Notes: generated from the sequence alone by a model not told the origin. Shown: positions 43,275-52,905, counted from the first letter of the stretch. The stretch: DNA of 64,000 nucleotides from Flavobacterium sp. Root901 (GCF_001429765.1 NZ_LMJB01000007.1:122780-186779); one strand, 5' to 3'. Program-made: numbers and translations.

Positions 43275-44192
43275 TTATTTTCTTTCAATCAATCCTTTTA
43301 AAACTTCTTTTGAAATTGTTGTAATCGTTCCGTGTTTGTGTCCTTCCGGAAGACTTATTTTGGATGAAACATCTTCAAAATGAACAAAATCTGAAGTACT
43401 TAAAGCTTTATAATTTTTGGATCCGTAATTGTCATAATACAACAGCCAGTTTTTACCGACTTTTACCACCGTTGGACCTTCTGATAAATATTCTGTCAGA
43501 GGTTCTGAACTTTTCTCAAACGGACCTAAAGGCGATTCTCCGAAAGCTACTTTTATGTTTCGCATCGGTCTTGTATTGTCTTTCAAAACCAAAACATAGT
43601 CTTTTTTGCTTTTCTTGACAATTACGCAGTCAATGACGCTGAAACCCGGATCGTAATATAATTTGGTATCCGAAAACGTTTTGAAATCATTAGTCGTTAC
43701 ATAATACATTCTGTGGTTGTTTTTCTCTTCTTCCACTCCTTTTGGATATCGAAACGGAATTGTTGATGCCCAGATAATAATATATTCGTTTTTTACATCA
43801 TCATAAAAAATCTCCGGTGCCCAAACGTTTACCACTTCCGGTTCGTTTTTCATTACGGGAATGTATTGCTGTTCTGACCAATGTATTAAATCTTTAGAAC
43901 TGGCATATCCAAAACCGTTTCCGCCTTTCCAGTCGGTGGTCCAAACTAAATGATACGTTCCGTCTGCTCCTTTTGTGATTGACGGATCGCGCATGATTTT
44001 GCTTGCTCCGATTTCCGGTTTTAAAAACGACCTTTCCAAACCTTTCCAGTTGTAACCGTCTTCGCTGTAGGCTAAATACAAACCTTCTGTTGCGGGTTCT
44101 CTAAAAGACGTGAACAAGTAAAGTTCTTTCTTTTTCTGAGAATAGCTTAACGTGCAAATTGCGATTAATATGATTATAAAAAATTTCTTCAT
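43275..44192 (-). CDS. GH43-like five-bladed propeller glycosidase
   Basis: About 305 residues from ATG 44192, which gives the signal MKKFFIIILIAICTLSYSQ. A GTG 72 bp upstream lies inside a palindrome and is unlikely. GH43/32/62-type features are LYLFTSFREPATEGLYLAYS, the RDPSIT segment (transition-state Asp), VWAPEIFYDD and YLSEGPTVVKVGKNWLLYY (acid Glu in SEGP). The single-domain length is typical. GH43 enzymes remove arabinofuranose or xylose. In a pectin locus an alpha-L-arabinofuranosidase is the natural guess, but the sequence is divergent. Confidence 0.8.
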   Translation of the reverse strand: MKKFFIIILIAICTLSYSQKKKELYLFTSFREPATEGLYLAYSEDGYNWKGLERSFLKPEIGASKIMRDPSITKGADGTYHLVWTTDWKGGNGFGYASSKDLIHWSEQQYIPVMKNEPEVVNVWAPEIFYDDVKNEYIIIWASTIPFRYPKGVEEEKNNHRMYYVTTNDFKTFSDTKLYYDPGFSVIDCVIVKKSKKDYVLVLKDNTRPMRNIKVAFGESPLGPFEKSSEPLTEYLSEGPTVVKVGKNWLLYYDNYGSKNYKALSTSDFVHFEDVSSKISLPEGHKHGTITTISKEVLKGLIERK

Positions 44193-44203
44193 TCTTTCTC
44201 TTT

Positions 44204-44290
44204 CCTGCAAGGTTTCCAAAACCTTGTAGGTATATTTTTTTACGTTGATGTTAAACTTAAACACCTACAAGGTTTTGGAAACCTTGCAGG
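44204..44290. repeat. Inverted repeat R5, copy 2 (perfect 28-bp arms)
   Basis: Arms 44204-44231 and 44263-44290 are perfectly complementary around a 31-bp core, and the arm sequence matches the copy at 23551. Confidence 0.92.
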
Positions 44291-44307
44291 AGTGCAAAAC
44301 AGCTGAA

Positions 44308-44340
44308 ATCTTTGTCAAAGTTTAAAACTTTGACAAAGAT
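44308..44340. repeat. Perfect 33-bp palindrome (CTTTGTCAAAG family, R9)
   Basis: ATCTTTGTCAAAGTTT / AAACTTTGACAAAGAT with one central base. Relatives are at 11084-11109 and 11704-11736. Confidence 0.88.
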
Positions 44341-44354
44341 GACTATCGTTGCTT

Positions 44355-45923
44355 TTACTCTATAATTGCTTTTTTATCTAAGTCTTTTCCTTTTTTAATC
44401 GGAGTCGAAACGTTATTAAAAACATTATTTTTTACAAATACATTTTTCGTTTCTTTTCCTTCAGCTTCAATAAAAATATCGGTTGCATTAAAGGGAAAAC
44501 TATTATTAATCATTAAATTAGAAACATTATTCAGTTTAATAACCGGAACTGCTTTTATTGGAGTCGATGAACCAACATTATCCAGAATCAGGTTTTTAGA
44601 ATCTGAAATTTTGAAAGAAGAACCAACTGAAGCATTCACTTTTACATCATGAAATTCAACATCTGTCGCGGTATTAACTTCAAAACCTTCTTTTCCGTCG
44701 ATGTTGATATTTGAAAATGAAATGTTCTGAACCGGCATTTCTGCAATTCCTAAAATGGCTCCGGCTTTATTGACATTTGATCCCGTGATATTACTCATAT
44801 GGATGTTTCTGAAAATCGGCGTTTTCTCTGTTACAGGTTCTTGTTTGGTGTCTTTATCATAGAAAAGACTCAACACAAAAGCTTCTTCTTTGATATTTTT
44901 CATGACAATATTATCGACACGAATATCTTCTACAACTCCGCCTCTTCCACGAGCTGATTTGATTCTGATTCCGCGATCGGTTCCGTCGAAAACACAATTT
45001 GAAATCGTGATTTTTTTGATTCCGCCCGACATTTCACTTCCAATAACGACTCCGCCGTGACCGCTTAACATCGTGCAGTTTGTGATCGTAACATTTTCTG
45101 TTGCAACTCCATATTTTCGTCCGTCGGCGTCTCTTCCGGATTTGATCGTAATACAGTCATCTCCAACACTAATATGGCAATTTGAAATGTGAACGTTTTT
45201 ACAAGAAGAAGGATTGATTCCGTCTGTATTTGGTGAATGTGGATTAAATATTGTAATTCCTGTTATCGTTACATTATCACAAAATTCCGGATTGATCGTC
45301 CAGAAAGGAGAATTTTGAAATGTAACGCCTTCAATCAAAATATTTTTACAATTTAAAACCTGAAAGAATGATGGTCTGAAAAACTTTTTATCCATTGTTC
45401 TTTTATAGTAAGGCTCGTAAACCATTCCCGGATTTTGCTCGCCCCACATTTTTTGGTATTTCGTTTCCGGAATCGGGCCTTTTGCAGATTCTATTCGGTA
45501 CACTTCATTCCACCATGCTTTTCCTTGTCCGTCGATTACGCCTCTTCCTTTTATAGTGATATTTTCGGCATCTTTTGCATAGAATAATGGTGAGAAAGTT
45601 TTCATCATTAATCCTTCATAACGCATTTCTACGAAAGGCAGATAATCATCAAAATTCTCTGAAAATTTTAAAAGCGCACCCGAATCTAAGTGAATTGTAA
45701 TGTTGCTTTTTAGTTTTAAAGCTCCGGTTAAATATTCTCCGGCAGGGAAAAAAATTGTTCCTCCGCCATTTTTTGATGCTTTTTCAATAGCATTCTGAAT
45801 GGCTTCGGTGCATTTTATTCCTTTGTTATTGCCTCCTTCGTTCAGGATATTCAGCCAACCGTTATTCGCGAAAGCGGTGTTTAGTCCAAGTGTGAAGCAG
45901 AGTATGATTAGTATGTTTTTCAT
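44355..45923 (-). CDS. GH28 polygalacturonase-like enzyme
   Basis: About 522 residues from ATG 45923, which gives the signal MKNILIILCFTLGLNTAFA. A GTG 69 bp upstream lies in a repeat and is unlikely. The right-handed beta-helix carries the four GH28 signatures: PNTDGINP, GDDCITIKSG (catalytic Asp pair), GHGGVVIGSEMSGG and RGIRIKSARGRGG. The ~520-residue length and the FFPAGEYLTGALKLKSN leader match exo-acting bacterial members. It cleaves alpha-1,4-galacturonosyl (or rhamnogalacturonosyl) bonds of the pectin backbone. Endo or exo mode is not certain. Confidence 0.92.
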   Translation of the reverse strand: MKNILIILCFTLGLNTAFANNGWLNILNEGGNNKGIKCTEAIQNAIEKASKNGGGTIFFPAGEYLTGALKLKSNITIHLDSGALLKFSENFDDYLPFVEMRYEGLMMKTFSPLFYAKDAENITIKGRGVIDGQGKAWWNEVYRIESAKGPIPETKYQKMWGEQNPGMVYEPYYKRTMDKKFFRPSFFQVLNCKNILIEGVTFQNSPFWTINPEFCDNVTITGITIFNPHSPNTDGINPSSCKNVHISNCHISVGDDCITIKSGRDADGRKYGVATENVTITNCTMLSGHGGVVIGSEMSGGIKKITISNCVFDGTDRGIRIKSARGRGGVVEDIRVDNIVMKNIKEEAFVLSLFYDKDTKQEPVTEKTPIFRNIHMSNITGSNVNKAGAILGIAEMPVQNISFSNINIDGKEGFEVNTATDVEFHDVKVNASVGSSFKISDSKNLILDNVGSSTPIKAVPVIKLNNVSNLMINNSFPFNATDIFIEAEGKETKNVFVKNNVFNNVSTPIKKGKDLDKKAIIE

Positions 45924-45941
45924 TGTTGTGTTGTTTTTTTG

Positions 45942-46039
45942 CTCTCGCAGATTTAGCAGATTGTGCAGGATTTTTTTTGCTACAGATTTCACAGATTAAA
46001 ATGATTTTTTATCTGCTTGATCTGCAAAATCTGCGAGAG
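45942..46039. repeat. Inverted repeat R2
   Basis: CTCTCGCAGATTTAGCAGAT from 45942 faces ATCTGCAAAATCTGCGAGAG ending 46039, with a TACAGATTTCACAGATTAAA stretch in the core. Confidence 0.88.
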
Positions 46040-46058
46040 TATTTTTTATTCTCATTTT

Positions 46059-46145
46059 TGTCACCCTGAGTGAAGTCGAAGGGCGCATGCTATATCAAGC
46101 ATTGTGTCCAATTTTTGCGGTTCTTCGACTTCGCTCAGCATGACA
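46059..46145. repeat. Inverted repeat, CCTGAGTGAAGTCGAAGG family (R4)
   Basis: TGTCACCCTGAGTGAAGTCG faces CGACTTCGCTCAGCATGACA ending 46145. Confidence 0.88.
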
Positions 46146-46155
46146 AAGATTGCGA

Positions 46156-47556
46156 TTACTTTGTGCTTAAAATCAAAACCCAGTCGTTACCGTCTTCTTT
46201 TTTTCCAGAAGGCTGAAATTCTTTAGTTCCTTTATTATCAAATGTTCCAATTTTTGTTTTTTGTCCATTTCTTGGGTTGTACCAGGCTGCTGCGACTTTA
46301 TCTCCTGAAATTTCACCCATGTTCACTTCGATTTTTCTTCCGTTGTAAGTATACATCAGAGCATATTTTTCGCCTTTAATCGCCGGAATATAATCGTATT
46401 TTTCTCCCTGATTTGCTATTAAAGAAACATCCGGAACTCCTTCTAAAAACGGAAATTCCAACATCAGTTTTTTAATATAAACCATTTGTCCAGCACCTGG
46501 CGCATTAATCGCCGATATCCATAATTCTTTATTTCCGTATGCCGGTTTATCTCCTTTTCTGAACATTTGCATTACGGCATTGTGTCCGTAAGTATAACCT
46601 GCACCTCCTGAAAGTACCGACCAATAGCCATAACGGCGAACATCATTTGCAGTCCATTTTGGCTGTAAAGTATCGTGGAGTCCATGTGGAATTCCTTCGT
46701 AAGAAGGTTCTCCGTCAAGTGTAGGTTTTGTTGGTTTTAATTCGAAATCTCTTAGAACAAATTTGTAATTGTCTTCTTTGAAATTCGTTTTGCTTGAATC
46801 CTGATCGTATCTTCTGTGACCTGATTGAAACATATTAAAATCCAGCCATTTTGCATTGTGAAAATTCTCTGAAGAATCGGTTCTTCCGAAAGGGTGAAAA
46901 GTCATTAACTGATCTGGATTGTTGGTTTTTAAAGTATTTCCGATTTCGTTCCAGATATCCTGAAATTCGTTTCCATGTGTATCACCGCCGTTTAACCAGA
47001 TTACGTTGGTTCTGTTTTTATATCTGTCAGCCAAAAACTTAGCATATTTTCCTGCCTGTTCTTTACTTACTTTATCTCCTTTTGAAACATTGGTTCCCCA
47101 AACCGGAACCATCGCAAGGTAGATTCCGTTCTTTTGAGCAACATCCAGAACGTAATCTACGTGATCCCAATAATCGTATTCTGCCGGATTATTGAAGTTA
47201 TTTCCTGCGGTAATTAATGGCTTTGAAACATCTTCGTTGATCAAAGCTGAATCGCCATAAACGTTTACGGCATTTATATTATGCAAAACCATAACCTGAA
47301 CGACATTGAAACCTTTGTTTTTTCTGTCTTTAAAATATTTATCAACGCCTGCTCTGTCCAGCTTCCCGAATGTTAACCAGCCTGTGTCGCCTAACCAGAA
47401 AAATGGTTTTTCATTTTCGGTTACAAAGTAGTGCTGGTTTTTGGAAACTTTTAATTGTGGTAATTTTTTTGTTTTTGCAGATTGCGAAAATCCACTTTGT
47501 GCTGTAAACAAAAAGCTTATACAAATGGCGTATAAATATTTAATTTTCAGATTCAT
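46156..47556 (-). CDS. GH140 apiosidase-like enzyme (DUF4038)
   Basis: A 466-residue exported protein (signal ends GFSQ, about residue 25). The TIM barrel starts with FFWLGDTGWLTFGKLD and continues NVVQVMVLHN, YLAMVPVWGTNVSKG and NVIWLNGGDTHGNE. Acidic residues in GGDTHGNE and TLDGEPSYEG are likely catalytic or binding. A C-terminal beta domain (MYTYNGRKIEVNMGEISG, VAAAWYNPRNG) is the collagen-binding-like module that follows DUF4038. This build matches GH140, whose founding member cuts apiose from RG-II. It is the strongest single pointer to RG-II in the window. Confidence 0.82.
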   Translation of the reverse strand: MNLKIKYLYAICISFLFTAQSGFSQSAKTKKLPQLKVSKNQHYFVTENEKPFFWLGDTGWLTFGKLDRAGVDKYFKDRKNKGFNVVQVMVLHNINAVNVYGDSALINEDVSKPLITAGNNFNNPAEYDYWDHVDYVLDVAQKNGIYLAMVPVWGTNVSKGDKVSKEQAGKYAKFLADRYKNRTNVIWLNGGDTHGNEFQDIWNEIGNTLKTNNPDQLMTFHPFGRTDSSENFHNAKWLDFNMFQSGHRRYDQDSSKTNFKEDNYKFVLRDFELKPTKPTLDGEPSYEGIPHGLHDTLQPKWTANDVRRYGYWSVLSGGAGYTYGHNAVMQMFRKGDKPAYGNKELWISAINAPGAGQMVYIKKLMLEFPFLEGVPDVSLIANQGEKYDYIPAIKGEKYALMYTYNGRKIEVNMGEISGDKVAAAWYNPRNGQKTKIGTFDNKGTKEFQPSGKKEDGNDWVLILSTK

Positions 47557-47590
47557 TTTTGGTTTATTTTGGAATTATATTTTTTTTGTT

Positions 47591-47814
47591 TGCCACGAAT
47601 TGCACTAATTTCTCTAATTTTTTTTCTCTGTTTGTCTTTATTTTTTCACGCTGATTTGAGCAGATTTTAGCTGATTTGCGCAGATTCTATTTTAAAAATC
47701 TGTTTGATCTGCTTTTATCTTTTTAAATCTGCGTGAAATTTTACTCTCGCAGATTTGGCAGATTGAGCAGGTTTTATTTTAATTAATTCGTGCCATTCGT
47801 GTAATTCGTGGCAA
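47591..47814. repeat. R7 element split by an inner inverted repeat and half an R2
   Basis: R7 arms TTGCCACGAATTGCACTAAT (from 47590) and CATTCGTGTAATTCGTGGCA (ending 47813) enclose a 47646-47736 inverted repeat (TCACGCTGATTT / AAATCTGCGTGA) and a half R2 (CTCTCGCAGATTTGGCAGAT, from 47744). Confidence 0.8.
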
Positions 47815-47824
47815 ACCTTTCTCA

Positions 47825-50800
47825 TTATTTTTTCACTACAAAAAGCACTTTTTCTTTTATTTCGGCTTGGGGGATTGTGATTTGTTTTCCTCCGCTGATG
47901 TTTGCTTTTTTGGTGATGCTTCCTGTTGATGTATTAATTGCATATACTTCAAAAGTTCCTTTTTGATTGGAAAGGTCTATTGAAATATCCTGATCGTTTT
48001 TCATATAAAACAAATAACTTTTTCCTTTGTTTTCTAATGTCCAAAGATTGTCGGTGTATTTGTTGCCTTCTGCTGGTTTCATTTCGCTTAAAGCGGAATA
48101 AAACTCAGGCAATTCAATTTTTGGGATATTTGGCAATGACGCTCCGGCCATTAAAACCGGCCATCCAAATCTTGAAGATCCGTCTGTAGAATATAAAACT
48201 ACTTTTTCAGGATATTTTTGGCGGTATTCGCTAATCGCGCGATATACCTGATTGTCTGTTTCTTTTCCGGTTTTCAGTTTTCTGGCGTGCTGTCTTGGCG
48301 CTAAATTTACTCCGCCTTCTGGTGCGTATGCCGATCCGTCTTCTTTGTAATACCAATATCTGATATCCATTACGTCAACTGTTTTGTTTCTTTTGGCATC
48401 ATTCAAAATAGCATCCTGAACATCTTTTGTAGCGCTTAAGCCGATTAAACCTTTTTTACCGGTTTCGTCTTTCCATTTTTGAACTTCGTCCAGCCAAAAT
48501 TCCATAAAATGTAGTGGTCCAGTATATTCTGCGCTTGTCAATTGAATTACGTTGCTGTTTTCCTGAAAGTTTTCTAATGACTTACGAATGAATCCCTGAT
48601 GTAATTTTCTTCTCTGCGGATTCGTAATATCATAAAACTGTTCCGCCATAAAAATACGTTTGTCTCCTGCATACGGCGGTGGTTCGGGAAAACCTGTACT
48701 GTTAACATTATTTGCCGAACGCCACGGAGAACTTGCCCAGTGCGCCCCAGCTTCTAATATATTGTGCTGAAAATATTGCTGATTGATTAACAACTGCCCG
48801 TTTGGTTCTGCCAAATTTGCAAAAGTTGCAAGGCGATTCCAATACCAATCGTTGAATTTTGTCAAATCATATTTACTCAAATGATCCCAGGCCAAATCCT
48901 GACCGCTTCGAGCGAAAGGCTGTTCGTAATATGGAGGCCACGCATCAGCATCAATTCGGCGAACGCGTTCGTGATCGTCCATTCTGCGATCGTACCATAA
49001 ACCATAATTGTGCTCTAACGCTACAATATTATTTTTAGTTAAATAATTTACGGTTTCTTCAACCTGATCTGTTAATCCAACTCCGGTTCTTCCCGGTACA
49101 AAACGAGTTATGTGTGGTGTTGATTTTTTGACATCATCATCAATAAGACTTCCTCTCCACCATGCAACATTAGTTTCTTTTCCAGCAATTAATTTCCCTT
49201 CAAAAGTCAATAAACCATTTTCGATTTTTATTTTTGAAGTTGAAGCTGTTGCTTTTTCAGCAGCAATTTTTAAATCATTAGCATTTTTAAGTTTTGCATT
49301 ATTAACATCAATCGAATTTTGTTTTGCAACTTCATTAATCCATTCTGATAAAGTTTTTGCAATTGTAACCGAGTTGTTCGTTAATTCTTTCGCTACTTCT
49401 TTTGTCGGACTTGACGAAGGCTCTGAACCTAAATCGTAGATATAAGATGGCGTCGGAAGTTTTCCTAAACGGTTTTCTAATTGCGCGTAAAATAAACTAC
49501 GCGGACTAACATGCCCGTTTACATCTTTCCAGATTCCGTTTCCTCCAAATTGTCCCCAAACTCCAAAAGCCCAGTTTAAAGCTGTTGGCGGACTGTAACA
49601 TTCTATTTTTGATGCCGAAGATTCCCAGAAAACGCTGTTTCCGGCTGTCCATCCTGCTCCTCTTCCGCCTTGTTCTCTATTGTTGTAACTTAATGCTTTT
49701 CCGTCGATGTTTACAATATCGAATAAAACTCCGGTTGCCCAGCTTCCTATTGCTCCGCTATTTTCAAACGGCATATGAGATTCGCATTGTACGAATGCAT
49801 TGGGTCCCGCAGTTCCGAATCCGCCAACGGCAAAATCATGATATCCAAATTCTGAATAACAACGCTGAAATAATGTTTGCTGTCCTTCTGTATAAAAAGT
49901 ATTTCTTCTAAAAGAAGCGATTTCAGAAACAGGTTCTGTTGCAATACAATCTTCAACTGTAACTTGCTGTGTTGTTTTTAACAAGGTAACTGCCCCGCCT
50001 GCAAAGTGCTTAAAATTAACTTGTTTTACCCACGCATTTCTGGCATTTTCTATACTGATTGCCTGCCATCTGTGTTCTTCATCTTTTGGATTTGATGCAT
50101 TGAAAGTTGATTTTATTAAAATATTTTCGATTCCGTTTTGCTCAATTCTTCCGTTCCATGAATACGAAATTACTTTTGCTTGTCCGTACGCTTCTTCTAA
50201 AGCCATGGTTAACGGAGCATTTAAAGTGATTTCGCTTCCGCTGATGTTGGTAATAACCCGATTCCAGTTTACATCCCAATCGCCTTTTTTCCAGCCGATC
50301 CACGAAGTTTCTCCACCAAAATCCTGCATTTTCATTTCTTTGATCCAAGCATCAGTCAACGGTCTGCTGATGACAATTTCGTCTGAAACTTTTAATTTTG
50401 AAGCATTTTTAAGTTGCATTTTTTGAGTTCCCAGTGGAGAAAAAGCAGTTGCTAATTCGTAGGTTTCGTTGTATTTTCTATCGTCAATTCCTAAAACTCT
50501 GATTAACGCTTCTCTTTCTAATCCAGTTCCTAAAAGGATGGTTCCGTTTTCGGTATTTCCGCTTCCGCGAAGGACAACTCCGGATTTTCTGATGTATAAA
50601 GTTCCTTTTACTTTGAATGTTCCTTTGTCTAAAAGTACCGCTCCGCGAAAACCAGTTTTGTCTGGTTTTAGATTACTTACATAATCAATAGCTGTTTGTA
50701 TTCTTTTCGTCGCATCTTCTTCCTGTTTTGGGACAAAAATTTTATTCTCCACATTCGGAATCCCTTTTTCTGAAGCCATATATCCTGCAAAAGAGAAATC

Positions 50801-50968
50801 TGGAATTCTATTTCCAAGATTGTCTGTCGTGAAAGTAAGTTTTCCTTCTTTGGTTCTTACGATGTCCGGGAAAGTGGTTTGGGCTGTGATATTTATAGAC
50901 ATGGCAAAACACATTATTACTAATGTGTTTTTGAAGCAAGGGATTATATTTTGTTTAGTGAAATTCAC
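47825..50968 (-). CDS. Beta-helix plus TIM-barrel fusion protein, DUF6298-like
   Basis: A 1047-residue protein starting at a GTG right after an A-rich TTAAAAA box. The frame is closed just upstream, so the GTG is likely real (the next ATG would cut the signal peptide, which ends NITAQ, residue 30). Residues ~75-500 form a parallel beta-helix of the pectate-lyase/GH28 type (GAVLLDKGTFKVKGTLYIRKSGVVLRGSG and coils such as VTLLKTTQQVTVEDC). Residues ~570-1047 resemble a glycosidase barrel with sugar-site sequence (WWRGSLIDDD, YGLWYDRRMDDHERV, WDHLSKYDLTKFNDWYWNR, VMDIRYWYYKEDGSAYAPEGG). DUF6298-type proteins sit beside GH140 in pectin loci. A dual catalytic role is possible but unproven. Confidence 0.7.
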   Translation of the reverse strand: MNFTKQNIIPCFKNTLVIMCFAMSINITAQTTFPDIVRTKEGKLTFTTDNLGNRIPDFSFAGYMASEKGIPNVENKIFVPKQEEDATKRIQTAIDYVSNLKPDKTGFRGAVLLDKGTFKVKGTLYIRKSGVVLRGSGNTENGTILLGTGLEREALIRVLGIDDRKYNETYELATAFSPLGTQKMQLKNASKLKVSDEIVISRPLTDAWIKEMKMQDFGGETSWIGWKKGDWDVNWNRVITNISGSEITLNAPLTMALEEAYGQAKVISYSWNGRIEQNGIENILIKSTFNASNPKDEEHRWQAISIENARNAWVKQVNFKHFAGGAVTLLKTTQQVTVEDCIATEPVSEIASFRRNTFYTEGQQTLFQRCYSEFGYHDFAVGGFGTAGPNAFVQCESHMPFENSGAIGSWATGVLFDIVNIDGKALSYNNREQGGRGAGWTAGNSVFWESSASKIECYSPPTALNWAFGVWGQFGGNGIWKDVNGHVSPRSLFYAQLENRLGKLPTPSYIYDLGSEPSSSPTKEVAKELTNNSVTIAKTLSEWINEVAKQNSIDVNNAKLKNANDLKIAAEKATASTSKIKIENGLLTFEGKLIAGKETNVAWWRGSLIDDDVKKSTPHITRFVPGRTGVGLTDQVEETVNYLTKNNIVALEHNYGLWYDRRMDDHERVRRIDADAWPPYYEQPFARSGQDLAWDHLSKYDLTKFNDWYWNRLATFANLAEPNGQLLINQQYFQHNILEAGAHWASSPWRSANNVNSTGFPEPPPYAGDKRIFMAEQFYDITNPQRRKLHQGFIRKSLENFQENSNVIQLTSAEYTGPLHFMEFWLDEVQKWKDETGKKGLIGLSATKDVQDAILNDAKRNKTVDVMDIRYWYYKEDGSAYAPEGGVNLAPRQHARKLKTGKETDNQVYRAISEYRQKYPEKVVLYSTDGSSRFGWPVLMAGASLPNIPKIELPEFYSALSEMKPAEGNKYTDNLWTLENKGKSYLFYMKNDQDISIDLSNQKGTFEVYAINTSTGSITKKANISGGKQITIPQAEIKEKVLFVVKK

Positions 50969-51022
50969 TTTTTAATTATTTTAGATTTAGATTTTCTAAA
51001 GTTAAGTATTTCCTCAATTTTA

Positions 51023-51121
51023 TCATCCTGAGCGAAGTCGAAGGACACGTTAGTAGCTCGACAATCTGAATCAAACTTTGCGGAGTTTCTTGCGTGTCCT
51101 TCGACTTCGCTCAGGATGACA
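51023..51121. repeat. Inverted repeat R4, copy 2
   Basis: TCATCCTGAGCGAAGTCGAA from 51023 faces TTCGACTTCGCTCAGGATGA ending 51120-51121. The core AGTAGCTCG ... GGAGTTTCTTG matches the R3 cores. Confidence 0.9.
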
Positions 51122-51151
51122 AACTTTGTCGATATACTTTCGTTATGTAAA

Positions 51152-52858
51152 CTATTGCACTAAAGATTTTACTTTAGCCAAAGTGTCAACATTATTATCC
51201 AATTTCGTCCAGTCTACTTTTTGATTTGGATCGATATTGTTGAAATATTTCTCAATATTGGTATAACCGTCTCCATTTGAATCTTTGTTTGCATCAGATG
51301 CATCGTTTGCATTCAAGCCGTATTTCTTCTCCCAGGCATCCGGAATTCCGTCGTTATCGGAATCTTTATAAGCTTTTCCTTTGTAGATTGGATAACCGCC
51401 AACTTGATCAGGATGTGTAATAATTCCTTTTTTGTATGAATCGGCAGGCAGTCTTCTTTTGATATATTCTTTTCCAATTTCATTTTCTAAGCCGTCTTTC
51501 ACTTCAATTTTTCCAGTTCTGACTTGTTTAATAACTCTTTCATCAACTGCGTCTCTTTTTGGGATTGTCGCTCCAACATTCGTTAAAACAAATTCATATG
51601 CTTCTTCTGCTTTCATAATTTTAAATGAAGGCATTGAGAATGGTTTTGGTTGTTTGATAGCTTCTAAAAATTCTTTAGTTGCTTCCGGATTTTGATCTTC
51701 TAACTGCACTCCGCCATTCCAGTTATCGGCTGTAACTTCTGGAGAACCTACAATAAAATTCCCTGAAACATAAGCTCTTCCGTATTGTTTTGGCTGAATA
51801 TAACCTGATTCCGGTTTTACAATTCTATGAGCAATAGGTTCGCCTGTTGGGGTAATTGGTCCTGGTTTAAAGTAATTATTGATGATGTTTAACATCGAAC
51901 GATAATCGCCTCCGTCTAAAGTACGATTCCACCAATTAAATACTACGTTATTCACAAAATTAAAGTCGCCATACATCCCGATAGAAGCATTTCTGGAAAT
52001 GTTATCTGCCCATAAATTCCGCATAAAAGTACTATTTAATCCGCCAATCGTACTTCCAAAAGCGTGATTGTAAGTATCTAAACCTTCTGAAGAAATCGTG
52101 TTTTGAATAGTAATATTACAAGCCGGTAATTTTTCTAATTTAGACTTATCGTTAGCCGCAAACTGATGTCTGTATAATGAAATATTTTCGTCTAATCCCC
52201 AGCTTACAGAGCAGTGATCTACGATAATATTTCCCATCGGATTTCCGCCAAGTGCATCGTCTCTTCTGGTAACTTCGGTTGCACCGCGTCTAAAACGCAT
52301 ATGCCTTATAATTACATCGTGTGTGTCTATCTCAAGAGTTTCGCCTGCAATACAAATTCCGTCGCCCGGAGCAGTCTGACCCGCAATGGTTACGTACGGT
52401 GCACGCATGCTGATTCTTTTTTCCAATTTAATAATTCCGGAAACATTAAAAACAATTGTTCTTGCTCCAACGGCTTCACAGGCTTCACGAAAAGTTCCTT
52501 TTCCGCTGTCTGCTAAACTGGTAACGACAAATATTTTTCCGCCTCTTCCGCCTTGCGTATAAGCGCCTCCGCCTTCAGCACCGGGAAATGCCGGAATATC
52601 AGCCTGAACAAAATCTTTTGGATAAGAAGCCCAAGGCAGATAGGGTTTTCCTTGTTTTGCTTCTTCTTTAATTATATTGGCATTACTAACCCAAATTTCG
52701 TGCAGCCTTGCTTCTTCACTTGCTAAAAGTGCATCTGCTTTTTCCTGAACCGGTTTTGGAATTACAGGATACTGGGCATACGCCGAAGAAACAAGCGAAC
52801 AAAATGAAAAGGCCATTAATGTTCTTTTTAAAGTACGGTTTGAAGAAGTATTTTGCAT
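51152..52858 (-). CDS. PL1 pectate/pectin lyase with calcium-binding tail (second of two)
   Basis: A 568-residue exported protein (signal ends SSAYAQ, about residue 29). After a helical stretch the beta-helix begins FPGAEGGGAYTQGGRGGK. PL1 features are VTSLADSGKGTFREA, TIAGQTAPGDGICIAG, VIIRHMRFRRG, RRDDALGG and IIVDHCSVSWGLDEN. The C-terminus carries thrombospondin-type-3 calcium repeats (DSDNDGIPDAWE, DSNGDGYTN). It cleaves de-esterified galacturonan by beta-elimination. It is closely related to the PL1 at 53691, with DUF3826 between them, so a duplication is likely. Confidence 0.93.
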   Translation of the reverse strand: MQNTSSNRTLKRTLMAFSFCSLVSSAYAQYPVIPKPVQEKADALLASEEARLHEIWVSNANIIKEEAKQGKPYLPWASYPKDFVQADIPAFPGAEGGGAYTQGGRGGKIFVVTSLADSGKGTFREACEAVGARTIVFNVSGIIKLEKRISMRAPYVTIAGQTAPGDGICIAGETLEIDTHDVIIRHMRFRRGATEVTRRDDALGGNPMGNIIVDHCSVSWGLDENISLYRHQFAANDKSKLEKLPACNITIQNTISSEGLDTYNHAFGSTIGGLNSTFMRNLWADNISRNASIGMYGDFNFVNNVVFNWWNRTLDGGDYRSMLNIINNYFKPGPITPTGEPIAHRIVKPESGYIQPKQYGRAYVSGNFIVGSPEVTADNWNGGVQLEDQNPEATKEFLEAIKQPKPFSMPSFKIMKAEEAYEFVLTNVGATIPKRDAVDERVIKQVRTGKIEVKDGLENEIGKEYIKRRLPADSYKKGIITHPDQVGGYPIYKGKAYKDSDNDGIPDAWEKKYGLNANDASDANKDSNGDGYTNIEKYFNNIDPNQKVDWTKLDNNVDTLAKVKSLVQ

Positions 52859-52905
52859 GAATTGTGGTTGTCTCGTTAATAGTTATTAGTGTAAGTTTCG
52901 AGAGA

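Noticed and set aside
44193-44264. Upstream extension of the GH43-like gene from a GTG codon
   Set aside because: It lies inside the perfect R5 palindrome. ATG 44192 begins a standard signal peptide.
45924-45992. Upstream extension of GH28 from a GTG codon
   Set aside because: It runs through an R2 repeat. ATG 45923 begins a standard signal peptide.
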